From Lysobacter capsici (GTDB lineage: Bacteria; Pseudomonadota; Gammaproteobacteria; Xanthomonadales; Xanthomonadaceae): a stretch of 64,000 nt of DNA. Below, piece after piece: positions 34,363 through 43,127 of the stretch. The translations under genes were made by a program, and so were the position numbers. The stretch spans positions 2,480,001 to 2,544,000 of the forward strand of contig NZ_CP076103.1 in NCBI RefSeq assembly GCF_018732085.1, in the 5' to 3' direction. A model generated the notes under the pieces. The model was not told where the DNA came from, made no database searches, and saw only the letters and a program-made list of their open reading frames with translations. The number at the start of each line of letters is the position of its first letter. Within the stretch, counting starts at the first letter, position 1.

Positions 34363-34383
34363 GCCACTCTCTCCGCCAATTCT
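34363..34383 (+). other. Candidate attachment core resembling the 3' end of a tRNA-Ser gene
   Basis: The sequence GCCACTCTCTCCGCCAATTC resembles the acceptor 3' strand, discriminator G and CCA of a tRNA-Ser gene, but the expected T-arm is not complete upstream, so it is not a full tRNA. P4-type integrases use tRNA 3' ends, and this lies about 135 bases from the integrase start. The second copy and the intact tRNA would have to lie outside the window. Confidence 0.25.
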
Positions 34384-34454
34384 CAGACTTCCAGCGTCAT
34401 CGTAATGCGGCGCCTGGATCGTGATCTTGTGCAGATCCGTATTCCACGCTTCGT

Positions 34455-34952
34455 TCAATAGCCGCCACGCCCCAGGAACCCCGCCCCAATCGTGCATTGC
34501 TTGCCGCACGAGTCGCATTTGTCTTCGGCGGCCTTGAACACGGCTTTTTCGGAGTCGGACAGTTTCGCGAATTCGTCCGCGAACGCCTGCGAGCCGGCCG
34601 AGGCGCGCAGCAGCAGGCGGGTGGTGACTTCGCTGGCGGCCATCGCGCGTTCGTACATGCCGTCGCAGTGCTTGTAGCAAAAGCCGTCATGCACCGGGAC
34701 GGTCTCGCGCGCGCCGATGACGCCGGCCTTGATCATGATCTCGCGGCAACTCGCCGAGGCCGGGGACAGGTAGCTTTTCTGCTCGCAATAACCGTTCTTG
34801 CAGGTCAGGCCCGCGGCGCAGGTGGCGATGATCTTCGAGTCCTCGCCGCAGGCGCCGCCCTGCTGGCGGACAAACTCCTGCTTGCTCAGTGCACCGGTGC
34901 TGCAAACCGCGGTCAGAACGAACAGGCACACGGTGGCGATGATGCGGTTCAT
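34455..34952 (-). CDS. Secreted Cys-rich protein of unknown function (165 aa)
   Basis: The ATG at 34952 gives a signal peptide (MNRIIATVCLFVLTAVCSTG) and a mature protein with about 11 Cys residues in pairs (GGACGED, TCAAGLTCKNGYCEQK, CREIM, FCYKHCDGM, CDSCGKQC). The spacing suggests a disulfide-stabilised extracellular or periplasmic protein. I do not recognise the family. A longer start at 34994 would place 14 charged residues before the signal and is less likely. It is the first gene after the prophage end and may be host. Confidence 0.65.
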   Translation of the reverse strand: MNRIIATVCLFVLTAVCSTGALSKQEFVRQQGGACGEDSKIIATCAAGLTCKNGYCEQKSYLSPASASCREIMIKAGVIGARETVPVHDGFCYKHCDGMYERAMAASEVTTRLLLRASAGSQAFADEFAKLSDSEKAVFKAAEDKCDSCGKQCTIGAGFLGRGGY

Positions 34953-35522
34953 GCGAGGTCTCCTTGACGAAGGGATGGATCTTCCTGCGCGCACGGTCCG
35001 CGCGGCGATCGCGGGGCGACGGCCGTGCGGGCGACGCGCCCGAGTTGCGTGCGGTGCGCGACTGCGCTGCGCATCGCCGTCGCCAGCTTAGGAAGCGGCT
35101 GGATCGCGCGACGTGACTCGCGTTGTAGAGTGAATATTGGTGAGTTGGGTCGAGCGGCGGTGCAGGACGTGTCGCGAGTCTCGGGATGAGTCCGACGTTC
35201 ACGAGCTGAGTTTGGGTTGCCGTTGCTTGGCGTCGCTGAGGTAAGCGGCCGGCAGCGGATCGTCGATGCCTTGTAGCGCCCGGATTCGGCGTCCCGGCGG
35301 GCTGGCGCGGCGTCGGCTCGGCTTCGAATCGGCTTCGAATGCACCGCCGCCCAATCGTGCAATCGCCTGCTTGCAATGAGCGGGGCCTGGCGTGGTGCGG
35401 GTTCTGACCGCCGTGTCGACGCGAAGTTTTTTCGCAGTCGTGTCGATTCGGTCGCCCCTCGATCGTCGTATTGATGGAGACCACGCGGTTTCCCCGATTC
35501 CCACCCGTCAAGGAGAAAGGCC
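34953..35522. other. Gap without a supported gene
   Basis: The frames here are Arg-rich and overlap on both strands, without ribosome sites or recognisable domains. A short tandem CGGCTTCGAAT duplication occurs near 35322-35340. The right end should hold the promoter of the VOC gene, whose ribosome site AAGGAGAAAGG precedes 35523. Confidence 0.4.
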
Positions 35523-35903
35523 ATGCAGGTCAAGCCGGTAGGCTGGTTCGAGATTTACGTCCACGACATCGCGCGCGCCCGTGCGTTCTACGAGGGCGTA
35601 TTCGCGCTCAAGCTGGAGAAGCTCGAAAGTCCCGATCCGGACTCGGAACTGTGGGCGTTCCCCGGCGCGATGGACCAGAGCCACGGCGCCTCGGGCGCGC
35701 TGGTGCACATGCAGGGCGCGCCGGTCGGCGGCAGCGGCACGATCGTGTATTTCATGTCCGCCGATTGCGCGGTCGAGGCCGGCCGCGCGGTCGCGCACGG
35801 CGGCAAGGTGAGCAAGGACAAGTTCGCGCTCGGCGAGTACGGCTTCGCGGCCTTGCTGACCGACACCGAGGGCAACCTGATCGGCGTGCATTCGATGGCG
35901 TGA
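35523..35903 (+). CDS. VOC/glyoxalase superfamily protein
   Basis: The 126-residue protein shows one pair of VOC beta-alpha-beta-beta-beta modules: VGWFEIYVHDIARARAFYEG at the start and LLTDTEGNLIGVHSM at the end. The conserved Glu in the first strand (WFEIYV) and the final His fit metal-site positions seen in the family. Substrate is unknown; single-module VOC proteins act as dimers. The start has a strong AAGGAGAAAGGCC site. A hairpin of nine base pairs lies at 36017-36044 in the gap before the convergent fabV. Confidence 0.85.
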   Translation: MQVKPVGWFEIYVHDIARARAFYEGVFALKLEKLESPDPDSELWAFPGAMDQSHGASGALVHMQGAPVGGSGTIVYFMSADCAVEAGRAVAHGGKVSKDKFALGEYGFAALLTDTEGNLIGVHSMA

Positions 35904-36060
35904 GGCGCGCGCGATCCGTGCGCGAGTCGTCGCGGCGATGCGGCGGCGACTGGCGGTCGCGGCGTGTAGCAGCACGTAGAGAAGTGGCGGACGAAAAAGG
36001 CGCCGCCAAACCAACTCCGGCACCCCGCGGTAGCAGGGTGCCGGAAGGTCGATGCGCGGC

Positions 36061-37269
36061 TTACAGCTCGATGCAGTCGAACGTGACCTCGGGATCGACC
36101 TCGGCGCTGTAATCGACATCGTCGCGCTCGAAGCCGAACAGCTTGAGGAACTCGTGCTTGTAGCTCGCGTAGTCGGTGAGCTGGAACAAGGTCTCGGTGG
36201 TGACCTGCGGCCACAGCGCCTTGCATTCGCTCTGCACGTCCTCGCGCAGTTCCCAGTCGTCCAGGCGCAGGCGATTTTCCGAATCGGTTTCCGGCGACTG
36301 GCCGTCCTGGCGGTACATGCGCTCGCGCAATAGGCGATCGAGTTGGTCGATCGGACCTTCGTGCAGGCCTTTTTCCTTCATCACCTTGAACACCAGCGAG
36401 ATGTACAGCGGCATCACCGGAATCGCCGAGCTGGCCTGGGTGACCACCGACTTGAGCACCGCGACATTGGCGCCGCCGCCGAGCTTCTGGCCCAGACGCG
36501 CATCGAGCCGCTGCGCGGTCTGGTCAAGATCGACCTTGGCCTTGCCGAGCGCGCCGTGCCAGTAGATCGGCCAGGTGATTTCGGTGCCGATGTAGCTGAA
36601 GGCGACCGTGCGCGCGCCCGGCGCGAGCGCGTCGGCGCGTTCGAGCGCATCGATCCACAGCTCCCAGTCCTGGCCGCCCATCACCGTGACGGTGTCTTCG
36701 ATTTCCTGCTGCGTCGCCGGTTCGACCGTGGCCTGGATGATGGTGTCCTTGTTGGTATCGATCGCGGTCGAGGTGTAGGGCTCGCCGATGGTCTTGAGCG
36801 CCGAGCGCTTGAGTTCGCCGCCGCCGGGCAGCTTGCGTACCGGCGAGGCCAGCGAGTAGACGATCAGGTCGACCTGGCCGCCCATTTCGTTCTTGATCAG
36901 TTCGATCACCTGGGCGCGCGCTTCATCGGAGAACGCATCGCCGTTGATCGACTTGCTGTAAAGACCCTTGGCCTTGGCGAACTTGTCGAACGCGGCCGAG
37001 TTGTACCAGCCGGCGGTGCCGGGTTTCTTGTCGGTGCCGGGCTTTTCGAAGAACACGCCCAGGGTGTCGGCGCCGAAACCGAACGCGGCGCTGATGCGCG
37101 CGGCCAGGCCGTAGCCGCTGGACGCGCCGATCACCAGCACCTTCTTCGGGCCGTCGGCGCGCACGCCGCGGGCGACCGTGGCGTTGATCTGATCGCGCAC
37201 ATTGAGTTCGCAGCCGAGCGGATGCGTGGTGGTGCAAATGAAGCCGCGAACCTTGGGCTGAATGATCAA
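36061..37269 (-). CDS. fabV: Enoyl-ACP reductase FabV (NADH)
   Basis: FabV reduces trans-2-enoyl-ACP in the last step of each fatty acid elongation cycle and is insensitive to triclosan in several species. Seen: the family start (IIQPKVRGFICTTTHPLGC), the NADH site GASSGYGLAARI, and the Y-x8-K catalytic pair in IYWHGALGKAK. The likely start is TTG at 37269, preceded by GAGGT with a seven-base gap, giving 402 residues, the normal family length (about 400). Longer readings add an Arg/Pro-rich tail that does not belong to the family. The first and last segments are complete. It stands alone on the minus strand. Confidence 0.93.
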   Translation of the reverse strand: MIIQPKVRGFICTTTHPLGCELNVRDQINATVARGVRADGPKKVLVIGASSGYGLAARISAAFGFGADTLGVFFEKPGTDKKPGTAGWYNSAAFDKFAKAKGLYSKSINGDAFSDEARAQVIELIKNEMGGQVDLIVYSLASPVRKLPGGGELKRSALKTIGEPYTSTAIDTNKDTIIQATVEPATQQEIEDTVTVMGGQDWELWIDALERADALAPGARTVAFSYIGTEITWPIYWHGALGKAKVDLDQTAQRLDARLGQKLGGGANVAVLKSVVTQASSAIPVMPLYISLVFKVMKEKGLHEGPIDQLDRLLRERMYRQDGQSPETDSENRLRLDDWELREDVQSECKALWPQVTTETLFQLTDYASYKHEFLKLFGFERDDVDYSAEVDPEVTFDCIEL

Positions 37270-37384
37270 CTCGATTACCTCGTCACTGGGCGATGGCCGG
37301 CAGTTTAGTGCCTGCCACCGGCGAATGCGCGCGCGGACGCACAAGGCGCGAGGGGCGGGGCGCGACGGCCCCGGCGGATCGGCG

Positions 37385-38095
37385 TCAGAAACGTTCACCG
37401 ACCGGCAGATAGCGCCATTCGCCGACCGGCATCTTGCTTAGTGGGATGCGGCCGATACGCAGGCGTCTGGTCGAGGTCACCTCCAGCCCGACCTCGGCGC
37501 AGACATGCCGCAACTGGCCCGGCTGCACGTTCTTGACCGCGAACCGCAGCCGCGTCTCGTTCTGCCAGCTGACCTTGCACGGCGGCAGCGGGCGGCCGCG
37601 ATAGCTCAGGCCGTGGGCGAGCTTCTTGAGCCCGTACGGCGCGAGCTGACCGCTGATCTCGACCACGAACTCCTGTTCGAGCTGGGCGTAATCCTCGTTC
37701 AGCCTGCGCCGGACGCGCGGGTCCTGGGTCAGCACCACCAGCCCGCTGGCGTCGGCATCGAGCGCCATCAGCGGGGCCAGGTGCTGGAAATGGCGCTTGA
37801 GCAGGCGCACCTCGGACATATCGCCTTGCGTGTGGTTGACCGGAACGACCAGCCGTGCGCTCTCATTCAGCGGCAATCCGGCCGGCTTGTGTAGCAGCAT
37901 GGTGGCCGGCTCGGCGGGCTCGGCCCGCGCATCCGGGTCCAATTCGACCCGCTGGGCCACGATCGGCGCCTGCGGCTCCTCGACCACCTTGCCGTCGACC
38001 CGGACCCAGCCGCCCTCGATGTATTGCTGGGCCTGCGCGCGTGAACAACCGATCAATTCGGCCAGGCATTTGTCGAGTCGGGCGGGTTCGGACAT
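37385..38095 (-). CDS. Pseudouridine synthase, RsuA/RluB/E/F type
   Basis: The ATG at 38095 gives 236 residues. An N-terminal S4 RNA-binding domain (RLDKCLAELIGCSRAQAQQY then GGWVRVDGKVV) is followed by the synthase core. The catalytic Asp lies in LMALDADASGLVVLTQD, equivalent to the GRLDxxTxGLxLLTxD motif. Later segments (GRPLPPCKVSW, LRHVCAEVGLEVTSTRRLRIG) fit the RsuA family, closest in layout to RluF. It modifies a uridine in rRNA; the exact site cannot be told. It diverges from the RIO-type kinase gene across a 96-base gap. Confidence 0.85.
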   Translation of the reverse strand: MSEPARLDKCLAELIGCSRAQAQQYIEGGWVRVDGKVVEEPQAPIVAQRVELDPDARAEPAEPATMLLHKPAGLPLNESARLVVPVNHTQGDMSEVRLLKRHFQHLAPLMALDADASGLVVLTQDPRVRRRLNEDYAQLEQEFVVEISGQLAPYGLKKLAHGLSYRGRPLPPCKVSWQNETRLRFAVKNVQPGQLRHVCAEVGLEVTSTRRLRIGRIPLSKMPVGEWRYLPVGERF

Positions 38096-38191
38096 GAGGA
38101 AAGTCGATGTGGGAAGCGGCAAGTGTAAAGATATACGCCTGTCGCGCCGGAAATCCCCCGCAACCGGCGACGGCTTCACTCACAGGACGAT

Positions 38192-39049
38192 ATGAAGACT
38201 CCACCCGGTTTGCAGGCGCTGATCGACGACGGCGTGATCGACGAAGTGATGCGCCCGCTCAAGAGCGGCAAGGAAGCCGCGGTGTATGTCGTGCGCTGCG
38301 GCGACGAGATCCGCTGCGCCAAGGTTTACAAGGACATGGCCCAGCGCAGCTTCCAGCAGCGCGTGCAGTACCAGGAAGGGCGCAAGGTGCGCGGCAGCCG
38401 CGAGGCGCGCGCGATCGGCAAGGCCACCAAGTACGGACGCAAGCAGCAGGAAACCGCGTGGAAGAACACCGAGGTCGACGCGCTGTACCAGTTGCGCGAG
38501 GCCGGCGTGCGCGTGCCCGAGCCGCACGGCTATTTCCACGGCGTGCTGGTGATGGAACTGGTCACCGACGCCGACGGCCATTCCGCGCCGCGCCTGGGCG
38601 AGGTCGAGCTGGCGCCGGACCAGGCGCGCGGCTTCCACCGTTTCCTGGTGCGCCAGGTGGTCAAGATGCTGTGCGTGGGCCTGATCCACGGCGATCTGTC
38701 CGAATACAACGTGCTGGTCGCGCCGGACGGCCCGGTCATCATCGATTTCCCGCAGGTGGTCAGCGCGGCCGGCAACAACGCCGCGCGCACGATGCTGCTG
38801 CGCGACGTCAACAACCTCACCGCCAGCCTGGGCGCATGGGCGCCGGAACTGCTCGATACCTGGTACGGCGAGGAAATGTGGGCATTGTTCGTCGCCGGCG
38901 ATCTGCACCCGGACAGCGAATTGACCGGCGTGTTCGCGCATGACGAATCGGCGGTGGACCTCGACAGCGTGCGCCACGCGATCAACGACGCGCGCGAGGA
39001 AGCGCTGATCCGGCAGCAGGGGCGCGAGGCGGCGGCCGAGGCGGATTAG
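38192..39049 (+). CDS. RIO1-like serine kinase, PA4780 type
   Basis: The 285-residue protein shows the RIO kinase pattern: SGKEAAVYVV as the nucleotide loop, CAKVYKD with the ATP-binding Lys, LIHGDLSEYNVLV as the catalytic loop with Asp and Asn, and IIDFPQVV in place of DFG. The RIO-specific segment YKDMAQRSFQQRVQYQEGR lies between strands. Bacterial members are of unclear role; a link to ribosome or RNA metabolism is inferred from archaeal and eukaryotic RIO proteins and the neighbouring pseudouridine synthase. Confidence 0.9.
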   Translation: MKTPPGLQALIDDGVIDEVMRPLKSGKEAAVYVVRCGDEIRCAKVYKDMAQRSFQQRVQYQEGRKVRGSREARAIGKATKYGRKQQETAWKNTEVDALYQLREAGVRVPEPHGYFHGVLVMELVTDADGHSAPRLGEVELAPDQARGFHRFLVRQVVKMLCVGLIHGDLSEYNVLVAPDGPVIIDFPQVVSAAGNNAARTMLLRDVNNLTASLGAWAPELLDTWYGEEMWALFVAGDLHPDSELTGVFAHDESAVDLDSVRHAINDAREEALIRQQGREAAAEAD

Positions 39050-39114
39050 GCGGTCGCGCCACCCGGCCAGGCTCGGCTACAGTCGTCACACGATCAGGGG
39101 CGGGCGGGTGCGAC

Positions 39115-39573
39115 ATGGAAATAGTTCTGTTCATCGGCGCCCAGGGCGCGGGTAAGTCGCGTTTTTATCTCGACCGATTCTTCGCCACCCATCTGCGGGT
39201 CAATCTGGACATGCTCAAGACCCGTCATCGCGAACGGCTGTTGCTGCGCGCCTGTTTCGAGATGAAGCAGCGCTTCGTGGTCGACAACACCAACCCGACC
39301 TGCGACGAACGCGCCGCCTACATCGCCCAGGCCCGCGAGCATGGTTTCGCGGTGCGAGGTTATTACTTCGACGTGCCCTACGACGAGTTGCTGTCGCGCA
39401 ACGCGCAGCGCGAGGGCAAGGCGAGGGTGTCGGAGGTCGCGATACGCGCGACCTTGAAACGATTGCAACCGCCCGCCTGGGCGGAAGGTTTCGAACAGCT
39501 CCACACAGTGCGGGTACGCGATGGCGGCTGTATCGTGACCGACTATGAATCTGAAAGTGAAGGCGCGCGATGA
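39115..39573 (+). CDS. Polynucleotide-kinase-like P-loop ATPase
   Basis: The 152-residue protein has a Walker A GAQGAGKS at 8-15, the segment VDNTNPTCDERAAYI typical of the 5'-kinase domain of T4 Pnk-like and AAA_33 proteins, and an Arg-rich lid (LSRNAQREGKARV). It probably phosphorylates RNA or another small substrate. Its stop overlaps the ATG of the Thg1-like gene by four bases, so the two are co-translated. This pairing suggests a role in RNA end processing. Confidence 0.8.
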   Translation: MEIVLFIGAQGAGKSRFYLDRFFATHLRVNLDMLKTRHRERLLLRACFEMKQRFVVDNTNPTCDERAAYIAQAREHGFAVRGYYFDVPYDELLSRNAQREGKARVSEVAIRATLKRLQPPAWAEGFEQLHTVRVRDGGCIVTDYESESEGAR

Positions 39574-40328
39574 AGTTCGAAAATCTCGATGCGCGCATGC
39601 GTATCTACGAAACCGCTCACGATCACTGCGTACTGCCGGGCCTGCATATCGTGGTGCGCCTGGACGGCAAGAACTTCACCCGTCTGACCAAGGAAACCTG
39701 GCCGTTCGAAGCACCGTTCGACCCACGTTTTCGCGACCTGATGCTCGACACCGTGACCCACCTGATGGAGTGCGGCGGCGTCAACGCGGTGTACGGCTAT
39801 ACCCAGAGCGATGAAATCTCGCTGCTGCTGCGCCAGGACGACAACAGCTTTGGCCGTAAGACCCGCAAGCTGATCTCGGTATTGGCCGGCGAGGCCAGCG
39901 CCAAATTTAGTCTAGGTCTGGGCGGCGTGGGCGTGTTCGATGCGCGGGTGTCGCAATTGCCTTCAGCGGCGAGCGTGGTCGAGTATTTTCGTTGGCGCCA
40001 TGAGGACGCCCATCGCAATGCGCTCAGCGCGCATTGCTATTGGCTGCTGCGCAAGCGCGGCGACAGCGCGCAGGCCGCGACCCAGGCCTTGCTCGGCCTG
40101 TCCACCGCCGGCAAGAACGAGCTGCTGTTTCAGCACGGCATCCAGTTCAACGACCTGCCGGCCTGGCAGAAGCGCGGTACGGCGATCCATTGGGAGGATT
40201 ACAACAAGCCTGCGTTGCATCCCAGGACCGGTGAAGCGGTCACCGCGCAACGAAGGCGGCTGAGCCGTAATCTCGAATTGCCGCTCGGCGAGGCGTATGG
40301 CGAGTACGTGCGTGGCTTTTTGGCCTGA
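39570..40328 (+). CDS. Thg1-like 3'-5' RNA polymerase (tRNA(His) guanylyltransferase family)
   Basis: The 252-residue protein begins MKFENLDARMRIYE and has the Thg1 metal-binding motif VVRLDGKNFTRLTKE with Asp32, and SDE at 80-82 (YTQSDEISLLL). The core region HEDAHRNALSAHCYW and LPAWQKRGTAIHWEDYN also match the family. Bacterial Thg1-like proteins add nucleotides to tRNA 5' ends in the 3'-5' direction and are thought to repair truncated tRNAs, since bacterial tRNA(His) genes encode G-1. It is coupled to a kinase-like gene that could supply 5'-phosphate ends. Confidence 0.92.
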   Translation: MKFENLDARMRIYETAHDHCVLPGLHIVVRLDGKNFTRLTKETWPFEAPFDPRFRDLMLDTVTHLMECGGVNAVYGYTQSDEISLLLRQDDNSFGRKTRKLISVLAGEASAKFSLGLGGVGVFDARVSQLPSAASVVEYFRWRHEDAHRNALSAHCYWLLRKRGDSAQAATQALLGLSTAGKNELLFQHGIQFNDLPAWQKRGTAIHWEDYNKPALHPRTGEAVTAQRRRLSRNLELPLGEAYGEYVRGFLA

Positions 40329-40397
40329 TGGCGTTGCGCCATCCGATGGTCGGCGATCGCGATGCAAGCGCCGACGACCATCGCCACAGTACCGATC

Positions 40398-41018
40398 TCA
40401 GCGTTTGAGCGCAGACCCCGCCAACAACCCGCCGAACCCGATCAGCACCGCGCCGAACGCGCGGTCGATCCAGCGGCGCGCGCCCAGCAATCGCGTCTTC
40501 AGCGGGCCGCCCGAGAACAGCAAGGCCACCAGGCCGAACCAAAACACGTGGGTCGCGGATACGAACGCGCCGTAGCCGATTCGCACCGCCAGCGGCGTGC
40601 TCGGCTGCACCACCTGCAGGAACAGGCTGACGATGAACACCGTGCATTTCGGGTTCAAGGCGTTGGTCAGGAAACCGGTGCGCAATGCGGCGAAATCCGA
40701 CAGCTCCGCGGTGTCGGCATCGGTCGCCGCCGCGTCGGCCGCCGGCGCGCGCAGCATTTTCCAGCCCAGGTAGATCAGGTACAGCGCGCCGACGATCTTG
40801 AGCGCTGCGTACAGGCGCAGCGATTGCTGGATCACCAGCCCGACCCCGAGCAGGGTGTAGGCCACATGCACCCACACGCCCAGGCCGATGCCGAGCGCGG
40901 TCAACAGGCCGGCGCGGCGCGAACGCAGCAGGCTGTTGCGCGACACCATCGCGAAGTCCGGCCCGGGGCTGATCACGGCCAGTACGGTGATGGTGAATAC
41001 GGCTAACAGTTCCTGCAT
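40398..41018 (-). CDS. LysE-family amino acid exporter
   Basis: The 206-residue membrane protein has the LysE/RhtB signature near its start (SPGPDFAMVSRNSLLRSRRAG) and about six membrane helices, with a charged loop near residues 110-130. Such proteins export amino acids or related small molecules by proton exchange. It is divergent from the LysR regulator gene across 65 bases, the usual layout for a LysR-controlled exporter. The start follows a GGAACT-type site and matches the family N-terminus. Confidence 0.88.
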   Translation of the reverse strand: MQELLAVFTITVLAVISPGPDFAMVSRNSLLRSRRAGLLTALGIGLGVWVHVAYTLLGVGLVIQQSLRLYAALKIVGALYLIYLGWKMLRAPAADAAATDADTAELSDFAALRTGFLTNALNPKCTVFIVSLFLQVVQPSTPLAVRIGYGAFVSATHVFWFGLVALLFSGGPLKTRLLGARRWIDRAFGAVLIGFGGLLAGSALKR

Positions 41019-41083
41019 GGGCGGTTCGTCGCGGATCGGAGGATAAGCGCTAAATTAGTTGCCTGCGGGCAGGGCGGCAAACG

Positions 41084-42001
41084 ATGAATAGTCACGACAA
41101 TGGTGAGCAAAATTCACGATCGATCCGGGCTGCGTTGCCGCCGCTGGGCGGCTTGCGCTGCTTCGAGGCTGCCGCGCGCCTGGGCAGCTTCACCCGCGCC
41201 GCCGAAGAACTGCACCTGACCCACGGCGCGATCAGCCGCGCGGTGCGTTCGCTCGAAGACACGCTCGGCGTGGCCTTGTTCGAACGTCGCAACCAGCGCG
41301 TGCATCTGACCGCGGCCGGGGCGAGGTTGCGCGATGCGGCGGCGTCGGCCTTCGATGGACTCGCCGCGGCCGTGCAGGAGCTGCGCAGCACGTCGCGCTC
41401 GCCGGTGCTGGTGCTGTCGTGCGAGCCGACCTTGCTGATGCGTTGGCTGATCCCGCGGCTGCCGTCGTTTCATGCCCTGCATCCGCGGATCGCGCTGCAA
41501 CTGGTGGCCGGCGGCGGGCCGGTCGGTTTCGGCGAGGTCGATCTGGCGATCCGGCGCGACGATTTCGAACGCGATGCGCGGGTGCATGCGCAGTTCCTGT
41601 TCGAAGAACGCATCGGCCCGGTATGCAGCCCGCGCGCGCGCGCCCAGGCCGTGAGCGGCGCCGGCTCGCGCCTGCGCCTGCGCGCGCATGCGACGCGATT
41701 GCACAGCGCGACGCGGCCGAGCGCATGGAGCGACTGGGCGCGCGCGAGCGGCCGCGGCCTGCCCGAAGCGCCTTCGCAGCGCTTCGAACATTTCTACTTC
41801 AGTTTGCAGGCGGCCTCGGCCGGAGTCGGCGTGGCGATCGGGCCGTGGCAGTTGGTGCGCGACGAGATCGATGCCGGCCTGCTCGACGCGCCGTTCGGTT
41901 TCGTCGCCGACGGCAGCGCGTATCACCTGCTGTCGCCGGCGCCGATCGCGCCGGAGTCCGACGCCGCGCAGTTGCTCGATTGGCTGCGTTCGCAGGCCTG
42001 A
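41084..42001 (+). CDS. LysR-family transcriptional regulator
   Basis: The 305-residue protein has the N-terminal helix-turn-helix LGGLRCFEAAARLGSFTRAA then LTHGAISRAVRSLED, followed by the effector domain. The linker VGFGEVDLAIR is the common LysR segment for GcvA-like members. It probably controls the divergent LysE-family exporter and itself. The C-terminal part (LQAASAGVGVAIGPWQLVRDE) also fits GcvA-like regulators. GC content is high and typical of the host. Confidence 0.88.
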   Translation: MNSHDNGEQNSRSIRAALPPLGGLRCFEAAARLGSFTRAAEELHLTHGAISRAVRSLEDTLGVALFERRNQRVHLTAAGARLRDAAASAFDGLAAAVQELRSTSRSPVLVLSCEPTLLMRWLIPRLPSFHALHPRIALQLVAGGGPVGFGEVDLAIRRDDFERDARVHAQFLFEERIGPVCSPRARAQAVSGAGSRLRLRAHATRLHSATRPSAWSDWARASGRGLPEAPSQRFEHFYFSLQAASAGVGVAIGPWQLVRDEIDAGLLDAPFGFVADGSAYHLLSPAPIAPESDAAQLLDWLRSQA

Positions 42002-42681
42002 GCGCGCCGAGGCGGCGCGGGCATGCGGGACGCGAGGGTGGCCGTGTATGCGGTCCGCGCGGGATGGCGGTCGATCTCGTTGCCGCTGGCGTTGCGTGCA
42101 CGCAACACGATCAGCTGCGGCACGTCACGCTCGCGGATCGACTGGCGCTGAATGAACACGCGTCCTTATCGTGCGCTCTCTATAGAAATGGTGTCGGTGT
42201 CGCGATGTTCGATCCGTGGTTCGCGTCAGTCAGCGTATTTAACTTTCGCGCGACACCGCCTGCGATGCGATGAGGTTTCGCCGTTCGCGCCGTTCGCGCT
42301 CGAATGCGTTTTGCAATGTGCAGGCCAGTTCTCGATTCATTGCCGAAATTGTTGCCGATGTCGCAGATGCGTGTGTTTGTGCGTGCTTGAATGCTTCACG
42401 GCGAGGTGATTCGCTCGCACATGCAAACAGGCCGAAGGCCGCGTTTGTTTGTGCGATGCAGCGATCAGAGCGACTCGCTACAGGGGCGGCGCCGTGATGC
42501 GGCGTCGATAAGGACGGCGAGTAGGGATCACTCGTTCTATGGACGCGCTCGTTTCTTTTTCTATCGCGCTCGATGCGCCTGAACCGGCGATTCCGCCGAG
42601 CCTGCAGTGTGCGTGCGCGCTTTCGCGCCGCGCGTGCTGTCGTGCGCTCTGCGTCATGTCCCCTGTGTCCCAACGAACGCG
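42002..42681. other. Gap without a supported gene
   Basis: Frames on both strands are short or Arg/Ser-rich and lack ribosome sites. GC is lower in the middle (42150-42560). No RNA gene or repeat is evident. Confidence 0.4.
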
Positions 42682-42709
42682 GCCCCGGGTCTGAAATCGG
42701 GGCTTTTTT
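42682..42709 (+). terminator. Terminator-like hairpin upstream of the lanthipeptide cluster
   Basis: A GCCCCG / CGGGGC stem with a ten-base loop is followed by TTTTTT. It would insulate the lanthipeptide operon from upstream transcription. Confidence 0.7.
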
Positions 42710-42962
42710 ATGCGGTTTCCTCGCTCCGGCCGGATAAGGCGGCCGAGCGAAGAGACTCGTGTGGATCCACGTGCATGAAATTCGCCGGCCATGGACAGCC
42801 GGGGGAGAAGTCGAGCGCTCCGGCGCTTGATGCAACGCACGCCGGGACTGAGCGCGCGCCGGAGCCGGCACGCCTGCACGCTTCCAGGACGGAGGCGGGC
42901 GGGATCACGCGGGGACGCAATCGCTGCGTCCTTCAATCGATGATCTCAAGGAGGATAGACCC

Positions 42963-43118
42963 ATGAACCGCATCTTGAACCTGCAGAAACTCGCCGTCAG
43001 CGCCGATCCGAGCGACGGCGCCGCCGCCGACAGCACCAGCAGCTTCGCCGGCTGCAACTGTTCGACCAGCAGCAACGGCGGCTGCCTGTGCAGCGGTGAA
43101 GTGACCATCGCGGTCTGA
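42963..43118 (+). CDS. Class III lanthipeptide-type precursor peptide (51 aa)
   Basis: A very strong ribosome site (AAGGAGGA) precedes the ATG. The leader MNRILNLQKLAVSADPSDGA contains ILNLQKL, matching the (I/L)LxLQ helix recognised by class III LanKC enzymes. The core carries two tandem units, STSSFAGCNC (residues 24-33) and STSSNGGCLC (34-43), each fitting SxxSxxxC for labionin or methyllabionin-type rings, plus one extra Cys each (33 and 43), and a hydrophobic tail SGEVTIAV. The expected product has two carbacyclic or lanthionine ring systems and possibly a disulfide between the extra Cys. The LanKC gene follows 197 bases downstream. The peptide is short enough to be missed by gene finders. 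Confidence 0.85.
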   Translation: MNRILNLQKLAVSADPSDGAAADSTSSFAGCNCSTSSNGGCLCSGEVTIAV

Positions 43119-43127
43119 GTCGTGGTC

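Noticed and set aside
34340..34383. Complete tRNA-Ser gene
   Set aside because: Only an acceptor-like 3' end is seen; the T-arm pairs poorly and no D-arm or anticodon arm can be built.
35471..36112. A 213-codon plus frame over the VOC gene
   Set aside because: It is Arg/Gly-rich and out of phase with the well-conserved VOC protein at 35523-35903.
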